DNA of 64,000 bases, from contig NZ_CP024901.1 of assembly GCF_003343245.1 (NCBI RefSeq), positions 372,001 through 436,000 on the forward strand, read 5' to 3'. Positions within the stretch are counted from its first letter, which is position 1. Each line of letters opens with the position of its first letter. This document shows, in pieces, positions 48,745 to 59,996 of the stretch. The position numbers were made by a program, and so were the translations under genes. The stretch is from Photorhabdus laumondii subsp. laumondii. GTDB taxonomy: Bacteria > Pseudomonadota > Gammaproteobacteria > Enterobacterales > Enterobacteriaceae. The notes beneath the pieces were generated by a model. That model ran no database searches. It was not told the origin of the DNA and saw nothing but the letters and a program-made list of their open reading frames with translations.

Positions 48745-50037
48745 TTAGTCATATTCACCATGTGATACAAAATCTCCGCCTCCCCAGCCGACTCTTTTGC
48801 CGTTTGCTCGCAAGGCTGAAAAACTACGGGGTGTTGACGTCAGGCTGATAACGTCTTTTAAGTTCGCAATTTCGGGTGGAATTTTTCCACCATTGTATAT
48901 ATCTCCCCAGGCGACTATGCTGCGGTCTGCTCGTAGGGCGGCAAAGGCATCACTTGATGCACTCAGGCTGATGACATTCTGTACTTGGGCTGCGTCATAT
49001 GGGACCTGCTCAATACTCTCTATTGTTCCCCAAGTAACCACGCTACGATTTGTTCGTAGGGCTGTGAAAGCTGAACTTGTTGTGATGAGGTCAACGATAT
49101 CGCTTAATGCAGCAATTTCTGATGGGATTGGCGTGTCTCCCCAGGCGACAATACTACGGTTTGACCGCAGAGCTATAAATGTGCCGCCCGAACCGATTAA
49201 ATTAATAATATCTTGCAGTTGGGCAATGGCAGGCGGAACTGTGCCGCTCCTGCTTGCATTTCCCCAGGCAACCACGCTGCGGTTTGCCCGTAGGGCTGCG
49301 AATGCAGTACCTGTTTGACTCAGGCTAACGATATCTTGTAATTGAGCAATTGCTGGTGGAACCTGACCGCCAAACAGTGAATATCCCCAAGCAACCACAC
49401 TGCGGTTTGCCCGTAAGGCCGCGAAGGTTGAGTACATGTCGTTTTTGCCAAGCACACTGACGATGTCCTGTAGTTGGGTAATCTCGGGTGGGAGCACGCC
49501 AGCTAAACGCCCCCAAGCAACTATGCTGCGGTTTGCCCGCAGAGCCAGGAAAGCATTACCTGATGAAGTTACACTGACAATGTCCTGTAATTGGGCAACT
49601 TCTGGTGTAACTTGGCCACCATAGCGATTATCTCCCCAAGCAACTACGCTACCATTTGCTCGCAGAGCTGAGAAAGCGTTAGCCGTTGAACTCAGGCTAA
49701 CAATATCCTTTAGTTGAGCAATGTCGGGAGGAAGCTGTCCACCGTTAACTGAATCTCCCCAGGCAACCACGCTGCGGTCTGCCCGTAAAGCTGCGAATGC
49801 GTATTGTGTTGAGCTCAGGCTAACGATATCTCGTAATACAGCAATGTCAGGTGGGACTTGACCGCCAAGATGTGTAAGTCCCCAGGTAATTACACTGCCA
49901 TTCTGCAATAACATAGCGGTTGCTCCGATGGTGGATGCGAGAGCTATGTTATTGCTGCAATAGACGTTTTCTTCCCATTCTAATGGAGAGTTACTATTGT
50001 GATTTATACCTGATGAAGCATTATCATGTTGGTTCAT
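48745..50037 (-). CDS. RCC1-like repeat protein
   Basis: 430 residues from the ATG at 50037 (MNQHDNASS), which follows an AGGAGA site; the longer frame from 50112 lacks one. The whole protein is about ten repeats of some 40 residues with the pattern ALRANRSVVAWG...GGQVPPEIAQLQDIVSLSS, the signature of RCC1 or beta-propeller-like alpha-tubulin-suppressor proteins. No signal peptide or membrane segment is visible. RCC1-like bacterial proteins include effectors that act on eukaryotic hosts, but nothing in this one proves such a role. It is an insertion between polA and spf, with a decayed paralogue next to it. Confidence 0.85.
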   Translation of the reverse strand: MNQHDNASSGINHNSNSPLEWEENVYCSNNIALASTIGATAMLLQNGSVITWGLTHLGGQVPPDIAVLRDIVSLSSTQYAFAALRADRSVVAWGDSVNGGQLPPDIAQLKDIVSLSSTANAFSALRANGSVVAWGDNRYGGQVTPEVAQLQDIVSVTSSGNAFLALRANRSIVAWGRLAGVLPPEITQLQDIVSVLGKNDMYSTFAALRANRSVVAWGYSLFGGQVPPAIAQLQDIVSLSQTGTAFAALRANRSVVAWGNASRSGTVPPAIAQLQDIINLIGSGGTFIALRSNRSIVAWGDTPIPSEIAALSDIVDLITTSSAFTALRTNRSVVTWGTIESIEQVPYDAAQVQNVISLSASSDAFAALRADRSIVAWGDIYNGGKIPPEIANLKDVISLTSTPRSFSALRANGKRVGWGGGDFVSHGEYD

Positions 50038-50362
50038 TATTATTCTCCTGGTTAAGGTCGTATCGGATTTATTCTTAGTCCACAAGGCGTTTATGCGGAA
50101 AACCATGCCCAATTGGGAGAAAGTGTAACAGTTATTTTATTTACACTAAGTAATATTATTAGTTAAATAAATTTTTTGTATTCACTTGTAATGATTTGTT
50201 GTCCATGTAATGCATATTTAGATCTAGATCGCATAAATATGTAATTAAACTACATTTCATGGCGTCAAAATGAGCAAAACCCCTGGCTGAATCGAGATAA
50301 TTTCTGAAAATAAATTACAAAAAGGCTTTTTCTAATAAATAAAATAGGGTAGAGTTATTGGC

Positions 50363-50469
50363 GTAGGGTACAGAGGTAAGATGTTCTATCTTTCAGACCT
50401 TTTACTTCACGTAATCGGATTTAGCTGAATATTAGCTGCCCCAGTCAATTTTGACTGGGGCATTTTTTT
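50363..50469 (+). ncRNA. spf: Spot 42 small RNA
   Basis: The sequence from GTAGGGTACAGAGGTAAGAT onward is almost identical to E. coli Spot 42 over its first 60 bases, including the unstructured pairing regions. It ends in a GCCCCAGTCA...TGACTGGGGC terminator hairpin and seven T residues. Spot 42 uses Hfq to repress genes for secondary carbon sources and is itself repressed by CRP-cAMP in E. coli. Its position upstream of engB and downstream of polA is conserved. A TAGAGT sequence at 50350-50355 is a fair -10 candidate. Confidence 0.95.
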
Positions 50470-50509
50470 CAACTGAATTTAACACGTAAAAGTATAAAGA
50501 GAGGATGGA

Positions 50510-51142
50510 TTAACGATGGTTTTCAACTTGAACGGCTTTCTGGCTGAACCATATATCCAGTTTCTGATGTAGTTTATCGATACCGATTTTTTTCGGGACT
50601 GAGAAATATTCTACTTGAATATCCCCATTAAGCGCGAGCAAAGCGTCACGCACCTTATTCAGTTGACTTTTACGGGCACCAGATGCCAGTTTGTCGGCTT
50701 TAGTCAACAACACCATAACCGGTACTTGCATTGCGACTGCCCATTGGATCATCTGCTGATCAAGATCTTTCAATGGGTGACGGATATCCATTAGTACAAC
50801 CAGTCCGATCAGGCATTCACGTTTTTGCAGATATTCACCCAGTGCTTTTTGCCATTTGCGTTTCATCTCTTCCGGCACTTCGGCATAACCATAACCCGGT
50901 AAGTCAACCAGGCGAATACCTTCTTCTACTTCGAATAAATTGATGAGTTGAGTTCGACCTGGCGTTTTACTGGTGCGGGCGAGGCTTTTCTGTTTCGTCA
51001 GAGCATTCAGAGCGCTAGATTTACCTGCATTTGAGCGACCGGCAAACGCGACTTCAATGCCCATATCTTGAGGCAGATGGCGAATATCAGGTGCGCTCGT
51101 GATAAAACGGGTCATATGATAGTTGTGGTTTTTGATGGTCAA
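50510..51142 (-). CDS. engB: Ribosome-biogenesis GTPase EngB (YihA/YsxC)
   Basis: 210 residues from a TTG start at 51142, chosen because GGGAG lies 9 bases upstream and the length and N-terminal alignment then match E. coli YihA; an ATG nine codons later is an alternative, and the open frame extends to 51256 without a good site. G motifs are G1 GRSNAGKS, G3 [18 protein letters not shown] and G4 TKADKL. It is essential for 50S subunit assembly and cell division in relatives. It is convergent with spf. Confidence 0.95.
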   Translation of the reverse strand: MTIKNHNYHMTRFITSAPDIRHLPQDMGIEVAFAGRSNAGKSSALNALTKQKSLARTSKTPGRTQLINLFEVEEGIRLVDLPGYGYAEVPEEMKRKWQKALGEYLQKRECLIGLVVLMDIRHPLKDLDQQMIQWAVAMQVPVMVLLTKADKLASGARKSQLNKVRDALLALNGDIQVEYFSVPKKIGIDKLHQKLDIWFSQKAVQVENHR

Positions 51143-51449
51143 AATGATTATCTCCCTGAGAAATGCGCTGAATATATGGCAAAGGGGATTATACCGATAG
51201 CCACTGTTGGTTGACAGGATTAAAAATAATGACATATTTCTGATGGGTTGAACCAAGCTTGCTATTTTGTTACTGATGACGCTCCGGTTTATGAAATAAA
51301 ATTTAACCTGTTATTGAAAGGATACATTTTTCTTCAAAGCACCAGCCGATTGATAGCGTAAATGTAGGTAAATATTAAGCACGATGTTGAAGAGATTATT
51401 AGAATTGATTCAGTTTGTGTTGTTGACCTTAATAATATAGGAACCCAGA
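51143..51449. promoter_or_regulatory. Divergent region between engB and ppiA
   Basis: About 307 bases without a gene. It must carry the promoters for engB and ppiA. A TTGACA-like element (TTGACC near 51424) is close to a TAATAT at about 51432, too near to form a standard promoter pair, so no promoter is assigned. Confidence 0.35.
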
Positions 51450-52019
51450 ATGTTTAAACGTATTTTAGTAGCACTTGTAACTGCATGCTCTCTGAGCGCA
51501 ATGGCACCTCTGGCTTTGGCGGTGGGAGAAACCCACGTGAAGCTGACAACAACGGAGGGTAATATTGAACTGGAATTAAATAACCAGAAAGCGCCAATTA
51601 CAACGAAAAACTTTATTGAATACGTCAATGAGGGTTATTACAACAATACAATCTTCCATCGGGTAATCCCTGGATTTATGGTGCAAGGTGGTGGTTTTAC
51701 CAAAGATTTGCAGCAAAAAGCGACTAAAGCTGCTATTAAAAATGAGGCAGATAATGGACTGCGTAATTTACGCGGAACTATCTCTATGGCACGTACCGCT
51801 GATAAAGACAGTGCCACTAGCCAATTTTTTATTAATGTAGCGGATAATGCTTTCCTTGATCACGGTCAGCGTGATTTTGGCTATGCAGTATTTGGTAAAG
51901 TCGTAAAAGGTATGGATGTTGTGGATAAAATTTCTCAAGTCAAAACGGAAAACGTTGGTCCATATCAGAATGTACCGGTTAAACCTGTTGCTATTCTGTC
52001 TGCGGAGATTATCCCTTAA
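51450..52019 (+). CDS. ppiA: Periplasmic peptidyl-prolyl cis-trans isomerase A (cyclophilin)
   Basis: 189 residues with a signal peptide cleaved at about residue 24 (APLALA). The cyclophilin core has [15 protein letters not shown] (about 70-84), [16 protein letters not shown] and [16 protein letters not shown]. It speeds proline isomerisation in exported proteins. It heads the ppiA-pabA-argD neighbourhood; the fic and yhfG genes that lie here in E. coli are missing. Confidence 0.96.
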   Translation: MFKRILVALVTACSLSAMAPLALAVGETHVKLTTTEGNIELELNNQKAPITTKNFIEYVNEGYYNNTIFHRVIPGFMVQGGGFTKDLQQKATKAAIKNEADNGLRNLRGTISMARTADKDSATSQFFINVADNAFLDHGQRDFGYAVFGKVVKGMDVVDKISQVKTENVGPYQNVPVKPVAILSAEIIP

Positions 52020-52082
52020 TTTTTTCCTATGACTTTGGCTGTGGCAGTTTCTGGTCTTCCGGTTAACTCTCATCAGATTAAC

Positions 52083-52113
52083 AAACTGGCCTGCATTAAA
52101 TGGAGGCCAGTTT
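52083..52113. terminator. Hairpin between convergent ppiA and the YcgJ-like gene
   Basis: AAACTGGCC (52083-52091) and GGCCAGTTT (52105-52113) make a perfect 9-bp stem with a 13-base loop. It could serve both directions, although the T-tract is weak. Confidence 0.55.
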
Positions 52114-52118
52114 CGCCG

Positions 52119-52469
52119 TTATTCATACATCTTTTGGGTAAATTCTTTATTTACTTCGGTTCGTGGATAATATCTGTCTTTGTAGCATTTCTTCTCTTTA
52201 CTCTCACAGTGTACGCCGTTACTTAAAGTGTAAGAGGAAAAGTCGACATCTTTTCCATCACCAATCTCTTTTTTCAGGCGTTTTACCGCTTTCTTACCTA
52301 AATATCTTTCGGTTAATTTTAGCGATAGCCCTTGTTGATCAGAACAATATTTTCCTTTTTTATCACAAACCACCCCTTTTTCCGGAAAGAAAATGTTGGC
52401 GGCTTTGGTAACAGCCAGCGTGGGGAAGGACAGTAAAAAAAGAGATGCTATAATCAGTTTTGTCTTCAT
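52119..52469 (-). CDS. Small secreted protein, YcgJ/Fels-1-like
   Basis: 116 residues with a clear signal peptide (MKTKLIIASLFLLSFPTLAV). The mature part has four cysteines in pairs: VCDKKGKYCSDQQGLS and VHCESKEKKC, with LTERYLGKKA between. That pattern resembles the enterobacterial YcgJ family (Fels-1 prophage protein-like), of unknown function; the assignment is from recall. It is probably periplasmic with two disulfides, and a likely DsbA client. It is transcribed convergently with ppiA. Confidence 0.7.
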   Translation of the reverse strand: MKTKLIIASLFLLSFPTLAVTKAANIFFPEKGVVCDKKGKYCSDQQGLSLKLTERYLGKKAVKRLKKEIGDGKDVDFSSYTLSNGVHCESKEKKCYKDRYYPRTEVNKEFTQKMYE

Positions 52470-52717
52470 AACAATTACCTTTACTTATTGAATATCAAAA
52501 TAGAGCGTATGTTTTTTTGTAGGGTTATGAGAGTAAGTTGATTGAAGAAAAAACAGCCATTAATTTTGTTGTACTATGCTACAAATGTTGATGTGCTATG
52601 ATAGCCGCCCCGTTGTTGCGAGGCCGTTTTACCTGGAGCCAGTTGTGCAGGATAAACAAATTGCAGGAGTGGCAGGGCAACAAAATACAGCGATAAAAAT
52701 GAGTAGGATAGACTCCT

Positions 52718-53293
52718 ATGTTACTAATAATAGATAACTATGATTCTTTTACATATAACTTATATCAATATTTTTGTGAATTGGGTACAGATGTTTTAGT
52801 TAAGCGCAATGATGAATTGCAACTTGAAGATATTGAGAGATTGACGCCTACCCATTTGGTTATTTCCCCAGGCCCTTGTACCCCAAATGAAGCCGGCATT
52901 TCTCTGTCTGCGATTTCTCATTTTTCGGATAAGTTGCCGATTCTTGGTGTTTGTCTTGGACATCAGGCAATTGGTCAGGCGTTTGGTGCCAGCGTGGTAA
53001 AAGCCAGAGAAGTGATGCACGGGAAAACTTCTGCTATTCATCATAATCAGCAAGGTGTGTTCAAAGGGCTTAACCGGCCATTGACCGCGACTCGTTACCA
53101 TTCATTGGTGATTGCCGCAGAGACATTACCGGCCTCATTTGAAGTCACTGCATGGAGCCAGCATAACGGCAATGTCGATGAAATTATGGGCATTCGTCAT
53201 CGTACTCTACCGCTAGAAGGAGTGCAGTTCCATCCTGAAAGTATTCTCAGTGAGCAAGGTCACCAGTTACTGAGCAACTTTCTGAGATATTAA
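52718..53293 (+). CDS. pabA: Aminodeoxychorismate synthase glutaminase component PabA
   Basis: 191 residues, a class I glutamine amidotransferase. It opens [19 protein letters not shown]; the catalytic cysteine is in [15 protein letters not shown] (about Cys79), and the His-Glu pair in [11 protein letters not shown]. It supplies ammonia to PabB to make aminodeoxychorismate for folate. The size matches PabA, and genomic context (next to argD and crp) distinguishes it from TrpG. Confidence 0.95.
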   Translation: MLLIIDNYDSFTYNLYQYFCELGTDVLVKRNDELQLEDIERLTPTHLVISPGPCTPNEAGISLSAISHFSDKLPILGVCLGHQAIGQAFGASVVKAREVMHGKTSAIHHNQQGVFKGLNRPLTATRYHSLVIAAETLPASFEVTAWSQHNGNVDEIMGIRHRTLPLEGVQFHPESILSEQGHQLLSNFLRY

Positions 53294-53401
53294 CCAGATA
53301 CCGATAATTTCTTCATTTATCCATCTTTTTCATTTGCCCATCTTTGATTTTTTATGCATATTCGGTGATTATGTTTTCACTTCTGAATGGCGTATATATA
53401 A

Positions 53402-54628
<1,227 letters not shown>

Positions 54629-54642
54629 TTAAATACAGGAGA

Positions 54643-54668
54643 AATCAGCGCAGGATTATGCGCTGATT
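54643..54668. terminator. Hairpin between convergent argD and crp
   Basis: AATCAGCGCA (54643-54652) and TGCGCTGATT (54659-54668) form a perfect 10-bp stem with a 6-base loop, midway between the two stops. T-tracts are weak on both sides. Confidence 0.5.
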
Positions 54669-54677
54669 AATCGGGCG

Positions 54678-55310
54678 TTAACGTGTACCGTAAACAACAA
54701 TAGTTTTACCGTGTGCGGAGATCAAATTTTGATCTTCTAGCATTTTCAGAATACGACCAACTGTTTCGCGGGAACAGCCAACAATCTGGCCAATTTCCTG
54801 ACGCGTGATTTTGATTTGCATTCCGTCTGGGTGGGTCATTGCATCTGGTTGTTTCGCCAGATTCAGTAAAGTTTGGGCAATTCGGCCGGTAACATCCAGG
54901 AAAGCCAGATTACCGACTTTCTCAGAAGTTGTTTGCAAACGGTTTGCCATTTGGGCAGATAAACGCATCAAAATATCCGGGTTTACCTGAATCAGTTGAC
55001 GGAATTTTTTATAGGAGATTTCAGCCACTTCACAGGCGCTTTTGGCCCGTACCCAAGCTGTACGCTCTTGCCCCTCTTCAAATAATCCAAGTTCACCAAT
55101 GAAATCCCCCTGATTTAGATAGGAAAGGATCATCTCTTTGCCTTCTTCATCTTTAATCAAAACCGCAACAGAACCTTTTACAATGTAGTAAAGCGTCTCT
55201 GCTTTTTCGCCTTGATGAATAAGCGTACTTTTAGATGGATATTTATGAATATGGCAGTGTGACAAAAACCATTCAAGAGTGGGGTCTGTTTGTGGCTTGC
55301 CGAGAACCAT
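54678..55310 (-). CDS. crp: cAMP receptor protein CRP
   Basis: 210 residues from the ATG at 55310 ([15 protein letters not shown]), the established start; an ATG three codons upstream is unlikely. It is almost identical to E. coli CRP, with the cAMP-binding [17 protein letters not shown] and the helix-turn-helix recognition region [18 protein letters not shown]. It is the global regulator of carbon use. A site matching its consensus is seen upstream of murQ in this window. Confidence 0.98.
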   Translation of the reverse strand: MVLGKPQTDPTLEWFLSHCHIHKYPSKSTLIHQGEKAETLYYIVKGSVAVLIKDEEGKEMILSYLNQGDFIGELGLFEEGQERTAWVRAKSACEVAEISYKKFRQLIQVNPDILMRLSAQMANRLQTTSEKVGNLAFLDVTGRIAQTLLNLAKQPDAMTHPDGMQIKITRQEIGQIVGCSRETVGRILKMLEDQNLISAHGKTIVVYGTR

Positions 55311-55630
55311 TCGTTTCATCCTCTGTTGTTATCGCTGCCTAAATAACACGAGAATCTAAAAGTTTCTCGTCAGGCTGGCTTATAAAGACACTAGCTTAAC
55401 ATATTAGTTTGTTGAAAAACCGACAGATAAGGGTTTTATATAGGTTATCTGAAATTTGAACCTTAAGTATTGATCATAACCTACCTATACTTAGCCCACT
55501 TCTGTTTTTAACACAGGAAAGGGTTTCTGTCTTGTCTTGTATTGTTTCAGCATAATAAACCGCTCACTAGATTGCCAGTTTAATACTGAAAGAGTAGGCT
55601 TGGATGCAAAGAACGACTTAAGAGGTATTT
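55311..55630. promoter_or_regulatory. Divergent region between crp and yhfA
   Basis: About 320 bases with no gene. It should carry the crp and yhfA promoters. I did not find a clear CRP-binding palindrome within it, although CRP autoregulation is known in E. coli. Confidence 0.35.
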
Positions 55631-56038
55631 ATGCAAGCACGGGTAAAATGGGTTGAAGGATTATCTCTTTTGGGGGAGTCATCTTCCGGTCATCAGATCA
55701 TGATGGATGGTAATGCCGGTGATAAGGCACCGAGCCCAATGGAAATGGTATTAATGGCAGCCGGTGGTTGCAGTACGATTGATGTAGTTTCTATTTTGCA
55801 TAAAGGCAGGTATGACATCAGAGATTGTGAAGTAAAATTAACTTCCCGCCGTCGTGAAGAGCCGCCACGCTTGTTTACTCATATTAATCTGCATTTTATT
55901 GTTACGGGTAAAGATTTAATAGATAAAGCGGTTGAACGTGCCGTCATGCTTTCAGCAGAAAAATATTGCTCTGTTGCATTGATGTTGGGGAAATCAGTTG
56001 AAATTACCCACAGTTTTGAAGTTAAAGATATAGATTAA
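55631..56038 (+). CDS. yhfA: OsmC-family protein YhfA
   Basis: 135 residues, with the OsmC/Ohr fold: KAPSPMEMVLMAAGGCSTIDV (only partly quoted; residues about 35-55) holds one conserved cysteine and KYCSVALMLGK (about 116) the other. The function is probably peroxide or thiol detoxification, but YhfA itself is uncharacterised. It is divergent from crp, as in E. coli, where it is used as a marker of the crp locus. Confidence 0.93.
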   Translation: MQARVKWVEGLSLLGESSSGHQIMMDGNAGDKAPSPMEMVLMAAGGCSTIDVVSILHKGRYDIRDCEVKLTSRRREEPPRLFTHINLHFIVTGKDLIDKAVERAVMLSAEKYCSVALMLGKSVEITHSFEVKDID

Positions 56039-56067
56039 GATATTATTTCGTGATCAAAAAATAACAT

Positions 56068-56100
56068 CAGGTAACTAATATTTCAGTTACCTGTTTTTTT
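56068..56100 (+). terminator. yhfA terminator
   Basis: CAGGTAACT (56068-56076) and AGTTACCTG (56085-56093) form a perfect 9-bp stem followed by seven T residues, about 30 bases after the yhfA stop. Confidence 0.9.
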
Positions 56101-56163
56101 AACTGAATAATATAAGATGCAAATTTTAAGTGCCGGATTTGCTAAATTGACCTCAGGCGCTGA

Positions 56164-57033
56164 TTAACAAATCTTTTCCCCTTCCAGTAATCGCTGCACC
56201 AAGGGTGTCATAATTAATTCCATTGCTAGCCCCATTTTTCCACCGGGGACCACGATGGTATTAATGCTTGAAACGAATGAGCCTTGTAACATTGCTAACA
56301 AGTATGGGAAATCAATTTGAGTCAGATCACGGAAGCGGATGACAATAAAACTTTCATCCAGTGATGGAATGGTTTTGGCTGAGAATGGATTGGATGTATC
56401 AACGGTAGGGACACGTTGGAAGTTGATATGTGTTCGCGAGAATTGTGGCGTAATGTAGTTAATATAATCATCCATAGAACGCACGACGGAATCCATCACA
56501 GCTTCCTGCGAGTGTCCTCGTTCTCCGGTATCGCGGACAAGTTTCTGTATCCATTCAAGGTTGACAATCGGCACGACGCCCACGAGCAGATCAACATGAC
56601 TGGCAACATTATGTTGTGGTGTGACAACACCACCGTGTAGACCTTCATAAAACAGTACATCGGTCTGCTTGGGTAAAGATTCCCACGGCGTAAATGTACC
56701 GGGAAGCTGGTTGTAAGGGACGGCATCGTCATAGGTATGAAGATATTTCCGACGGCGGCCTTCACCGGTTTCACCATAATCAATCATGGTTTTTTCCAGC
56801 ATGCCAAAATCATTGGCTTCTGGCCCAAAATAACTGATATGCCTGCCTTGTTCTTTGGCTTTACGGATTGCGGCATCCATTTCAGGGCGGGTGTAGCGGT
56901 GGAAACTATCTCCTTCTATCTGCGCTGCACTGATGTTAAGTTGCTGGAAAATCTTACGGAAAGCTAAACTGGTGGTGGTGGTTCCGGCACCGCTGGAGCC
57001 GGTAATTGCAATAATCGGATGTTTGACAGACAT
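56164..57033 (-). CDS. prkB: Phosphoribulokinase-like protein PrkB
   Basis: 289 residues with Walker A GSSGAGTTTTS near the N-terminus and the family region RYTRPEMDAA, then VLFYEGLHGG. It belongs to the phosphoribulokinase/uridine kinase family. Its in vivo substrate in enterobacteria, which lack a Calvin cycle, is not known. It lies in a minus-strand run with yheU and yheT, as in E. coli. Confidence 0.93.
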   Translation of the reverse strand: MSVKHPIIAITGSSGAGTTTTSLAFRKIFQQLNISAAQIEGDSFHRYTRPEMDAAIRKAKEQGRHISYFGPEANDFGMLEKTMIDYGETGEGRRRKYLHTYDDAVPYNQLPGTFTPWESLPKQTDVLFYEGLHGGVVTPQHNVASHVDLLVGVVPIVNLEWIQKLVRDTGERGHSQEAVMDSVVRSMDDYINYITPQFSRTHINFQRVPTVDTSNPFSAKTIPSLDESFIVIRFRDLTQIDFPYLLAMLQGSFVSSINTIVVPGGKMGLAMELIMTPLVQRLLEGEKIC

Positions 57034-57051
57034 TCAGTAAACTCCATAATG

Positions 57052-57270
57052 TTAAGAATGGAACATTTCTTTTGGCACAATATTGACGCTCTCATGCAGT
57101 TCAGACCACACCAGCATAACATCCCCCCGTTCCAACTGATGGCGTATATTAGCGACTTTCTGCTCCAGCGATTTTTCATCTTCGCCATAGTCAGTGCCTT
57201 CCCGCAAGACAAAGCTCTCTATCAAATTTAGCAGAGTTTCGGGTTCCAGTTGTTGCCACGGGATAATCAT
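57052..57270 (-). CDS. yheU: Conserved small protein YheU
   Basis: 72 residues, the same as E. coli YheU. The start at 57270 (MIIPWQQL) overlaps the yheT stop as TAATG; a longer frame from 57324 is inside yheT. The sequence is helical with [19 protein letters not shown] (about 19-37). Function is unknown. Coupling to yheT suggests co-expression. Confidence 0.93.
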   Translation of the reverse strand: MIIPWQQLEPETLLNLIESFVLREGTDYGEDEKSLEQKVANIRHQLERGDVMLVWSELHESVNIVPKEMFHS

Positions 57271-58247
57271 TATGGTTGCTCCAGATAAGATGACAGCCAA
57301 TTTGGGATGCGTTGTTCCAGCCACATTTGTGGCTTCTTCAATGAGCCACTGACAAAGCCGACATGTCCACCATATTCTGTCATTTGATATTCAATATTTT
57401 TGGGTAACATTTTGAGATCAGGGATGACTTCCGGTGCCATAAAAGGATCGTCTTTAGCATGAATAATCAGCAGTGGCACAGTAATATCAGGCAGACGCGG
57501 CAGAGCACTGCACTGGTGGTAATAGTCCGCTGCATTTTTAAAGCCGTGGATTTTCGCGGTCACAATTTCATCAAATTCCCGAATATGTTTCAATCCTTTT
57601 ACTTGAGACAGATTGATGGGGAGTGAACCGGGGTAGCGTAACAATTTGCGGGTGGCATTACGTTTCAGGCTATTGAGTAAATAGCGTTCATAGACATGAG
57701 AAAATCCTTTCTCTATCCGCAGGGAGCAGGCTGCCAGCATCAGAGGCGCGGAAACAATAACGGCAGCATTGATCTGAGCATCTATTTTTTCTTCTGCTAG
57801 ATAGCAGGCCAGCATATTACCGCCGACTGAATAACCTACGGCTGAGGTGGGGACATCACCGTAAGTCTGTTTTAACCAGCTTAGAAAATAACGGGCATCG
57901 CTTGTTTCGCCAGAATGATAGAGACGTTTTTGGCGGTTTGGTTCACCACTGCATCCGCGGAAATGCATGACAACACCAAGCCAACCTTTCTTCTGACAGA
58001 TATGAAGCAAACCGTGGGCATAAGGGCTGTGAAAACTGCCTTCCAGACCATGAAATAGGATTAATCGTGGCTTGTGTGCTGCGGTGGCGGGATCTTCACT
58101 CCACGCCAGATCAACAAAATCGTTATCTGGTAAATCAAGTCGTTGCCAATAGGGTTGCAGTTCAGGATACCGCCGCACCAGACGCGGGAGGAGTGTCTGC
58201 AAATGCGGATTACTGGCTCCGGTTAGAGGACGAAAGATATCGGTCAT
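57270..58247 (-). CDS. yheT: Alpha/beta hydrolase YheT
   Basis: 325 residues with an alpha/beta-hydrolase core: [16 protein letters not shown] (oxyanion region), the nucleophile elbow GYSVGGN (serine about 142), IHAKDDPFM with the acid, and YGGHVGFV with the histidine. It is a predicted esterase of unknown physiological substrate. The upstream neighbour in the ancestral order is replaced by an IS982-type element. Confidence 0.93.
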   Translation of the reverse strand: MTDIFRPLTGASNPHLQTLLPRLVRRYPELQPYWQRLDLPDNDFVDLAWSEDPATAAHKPRLILFHGLEGSFHSPYAHGLLHICQKKGWLGVVMHFRGCSGEPNRQKRLYHSGETSDARYFLSWLKQTYGDVPTSAVGYSVGGNMLACYLAEEKIDAQINAAVIVSAPLMLAACSLRIEKGFSHVYERYLLNSLKRNATRKLLRYPGSLPINLSQVKGLKHIREFDEIVTAKIHGFKNAADYYHQCSALPRLPDITVPLLIIHAKDDPFMAPEVIPDLKMLPKNIEYQMTEYGGHVGFVSGSLKKPQMWLEQRIPNWLSSYLEQP

Positions 58248-58275
58248 AATGGTTTCGAGTTAAATTGATTAGTTA

Positions 58276-59265
58276 ACCCGAATTCTGGATAAGAAATTGA
58301 CGAGAAGCCTGTTCCAGGAGCAAAGTTTTGGTGTGCACCAAAAACAGCTCCGAGGGGGGAACAGGCTATGGACAACTTAGTTGAAATTTTCTGTGATGTC
58401 GATGATTTTTGCCGTTTTTTCATCCCTCAATGGGAACAATTTTGTCTCGATAGCGGGCATCGTTTACGCCGCCGACAAGGTCATATGTATCCCAGTGAAA
58501 TCATGACCATTTTGATCCTTTTTCATATGTCGCATTACCGTGATTTTAAACATTTTTATCTAGAACATATTTGGAAATATCACCATAAGGATTTTCCAAC
58601 CTTGCTTAGCTATCCTCGTTTTGTCAGTGTGGCTCCTTCCGTTTTGGTGCCATTATGCAGCTATCTGACTCAATTAAAAGGGAAACCCACAGGCATTGCT
58701 TTTATTGATTCCACCCGTTTGAGTGTCTGCCATAACATTCGCATCCCTCGACATAAGGTCTTTGCGGGGATAGCAAAGCGCGGAAAAAATTCAATGGGCT
58801 GGTTTTACGGTTTCAAATTACACCTGGTTGTCAATCATCAGGGTGAAATTCTCGCGCTTAAAGTGACTCCGGGTAATGTGGATGATCGGGAACCTGTTCG
58901 TGAATTATCAAAAGAATTAACGGGTTCTCTTTACGGTGACAAAGGTTACCTCAGCCAGGAATTGGCGGACGATTTAGCTAAAACCGATGTCACTTTCATC
59001 ACGAAAAAACGGCGTAACATGAAAGCGAGTATGCAAGCTGAGTGGGATAAGATAATGTTAAAAAAGCGTTTTATCATTGAAACGATTAATGGGCAATTAA
59101 AAACTCTTTCTCAAATAGAGCATTCCCGCCACCGAAGTATAAAAGGCTTTCTGTTGTGCGTTTTAGGTGGATTGATTGCTTACTGCCTTAAATTGAAGAA
59201 GCCATCACTGAAAGTTTTCTACTCAGAAGACGATTTTTCAATGACGGATTAAGCAGAATTCGGGT
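58276..59265 (+). mobile_element. IS982-family insertion sequence
   Basis: 990 bp, bounded by inverted repeats ACCCGAATTCTG (58276-58287) and CAGAATTCGGGT (59254-59265), with a 6-bp direct target repeat TAGTTA on each side (58270-58275 and 59266-59271). The transposase is intact. It lies just upstream of yheT, near where its promoter would be. Confidence 0.92.
58368..59252 (+). CDS. IS982-family transposase
   Basis: 294 residues. The DDE core is visible: AFIDSTRLSVCHN carries the first aspartate, LYGDKGYLSQEL the second, and RFIIETINGQLKTL the glutamate. No frameshift is present. The family is recognised from the C-terminal RHRSIKGFLLCVLGGLIAY text. Confidence 0.93.
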   Translation: MDNLVEIFCDVDDFCRFFIPQWEQFCLDSGHRLRRRQGHMYPSEIMTILILFHMSHYRDFKHFYLEHIWKYHHKDFPTLLSYPRFVSVAPSVLVPLCSYLTQLKGKPTGIAFIDSTRLSVCHNIRIPRHKVFAGIAKRGKNSMGWFYGFKLHLVVNHQGEILALKVTPGNVDDREPVRELSKELTGSLYGDKGYLSQELADDLAKTDVTFITKKRRNMKASMQAEWDKIMLKKRFIIETINGQLKTLSQIEHSRHRSIKGFLLCVLGGLIAYCLKLKKPSLKVFYSEDDFSMTD

Positions 59266-59347
59266 TAGTTATCTTGTATGGTGAATAACATACTGATATT
59301 TTCTGTGAAAGGGAAACGCCATTGTTCAGGATGAAAGGTAACTCTTC

Positions 59348-59956
59348 ATGACAGCAAGCCTAATTTTTTCATTAACAACTTTTTTATTTATTTCTTCCAT
59401 TACGCCGGGTCCAAACAACATGTTGTTGACTTCATCAGGCGCTAACTTCGGCTTTATCCGCTCTTTGGGGTTACTCTTTGGCGTTGTTCTGGGCATGCAG
59501 ACGATTTTATATCTGGCGGCTTTCGGAATAGCCGCATTGTTGTTGGTCTATCCTGCTATTCACACGGTGATGAAAATTGCAGGTAGCCTCTATTTGCTGT
59601 GGCTGGCATGGAAAACAGCAACAGCCAGTTACCGACGTCTGGATACCAAAGATAGCGCTGTTATCAAGCCGGTGCGGTGGTATCAAGGTTGGTTATTGCA
59701 GTTTTTGAATCCGAAAGCCTGGCTGATGGGGTTGGGGGCGGTTGGCAGCTATAGTATTGCCGGTGATCATTACCTCTATTCCATCATCGTGATCAGCATC
59801 GTGGTGATGTTTATTAATTTCTTGTGCGGCATGGTGTGGGCGGGTTTTGGTTCATTGATAGGGACGTTACTCCGTAGTCGCAATGCTTGGTTTCTGTTCA
59901 ATATTACGATGGGTATATTGACGGCAACCTGCGTGCCATTAATCTGGCTTGGGTAA
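59348..59956 (+). CDS. LysE/RhtB-family amino-acid exporter
   Basis: 202 residues with about six hydrophobic segments and the family hallmark SITPGPNNMLL (about 17-27) followed by GFIRSLGLLFGVVLG. The second repeat has QFLNPKAWLMGLGAV. LysE-type proteins export amino acids or their derivatives; the substrate cannot be told from sequence. The start follows an AGGTAA site. Confidence 0.88.
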   Translation: MTASLIFSLTTFLFISSITPGPNNMLLTSSGANFGFIRSLGLLFGVVLGMQTILYLAAFGIAALLLVYPAIHTVMKIAGSLYLLWLAWKTATASYRRLDTKDSAVIKPVRWYQGWLLQFLNPKAWLMGLGAVGSYSIAGDHYLYSIIVISIVVMFINFLCGMVWAGFGSLIGTLLRSRNAWFLFNITMGILTATCVPLIWLG

Positions 59957-59996
59957 TTCATCAGTAAATTGTATTTTGGTTATAAAGAATATTTAT

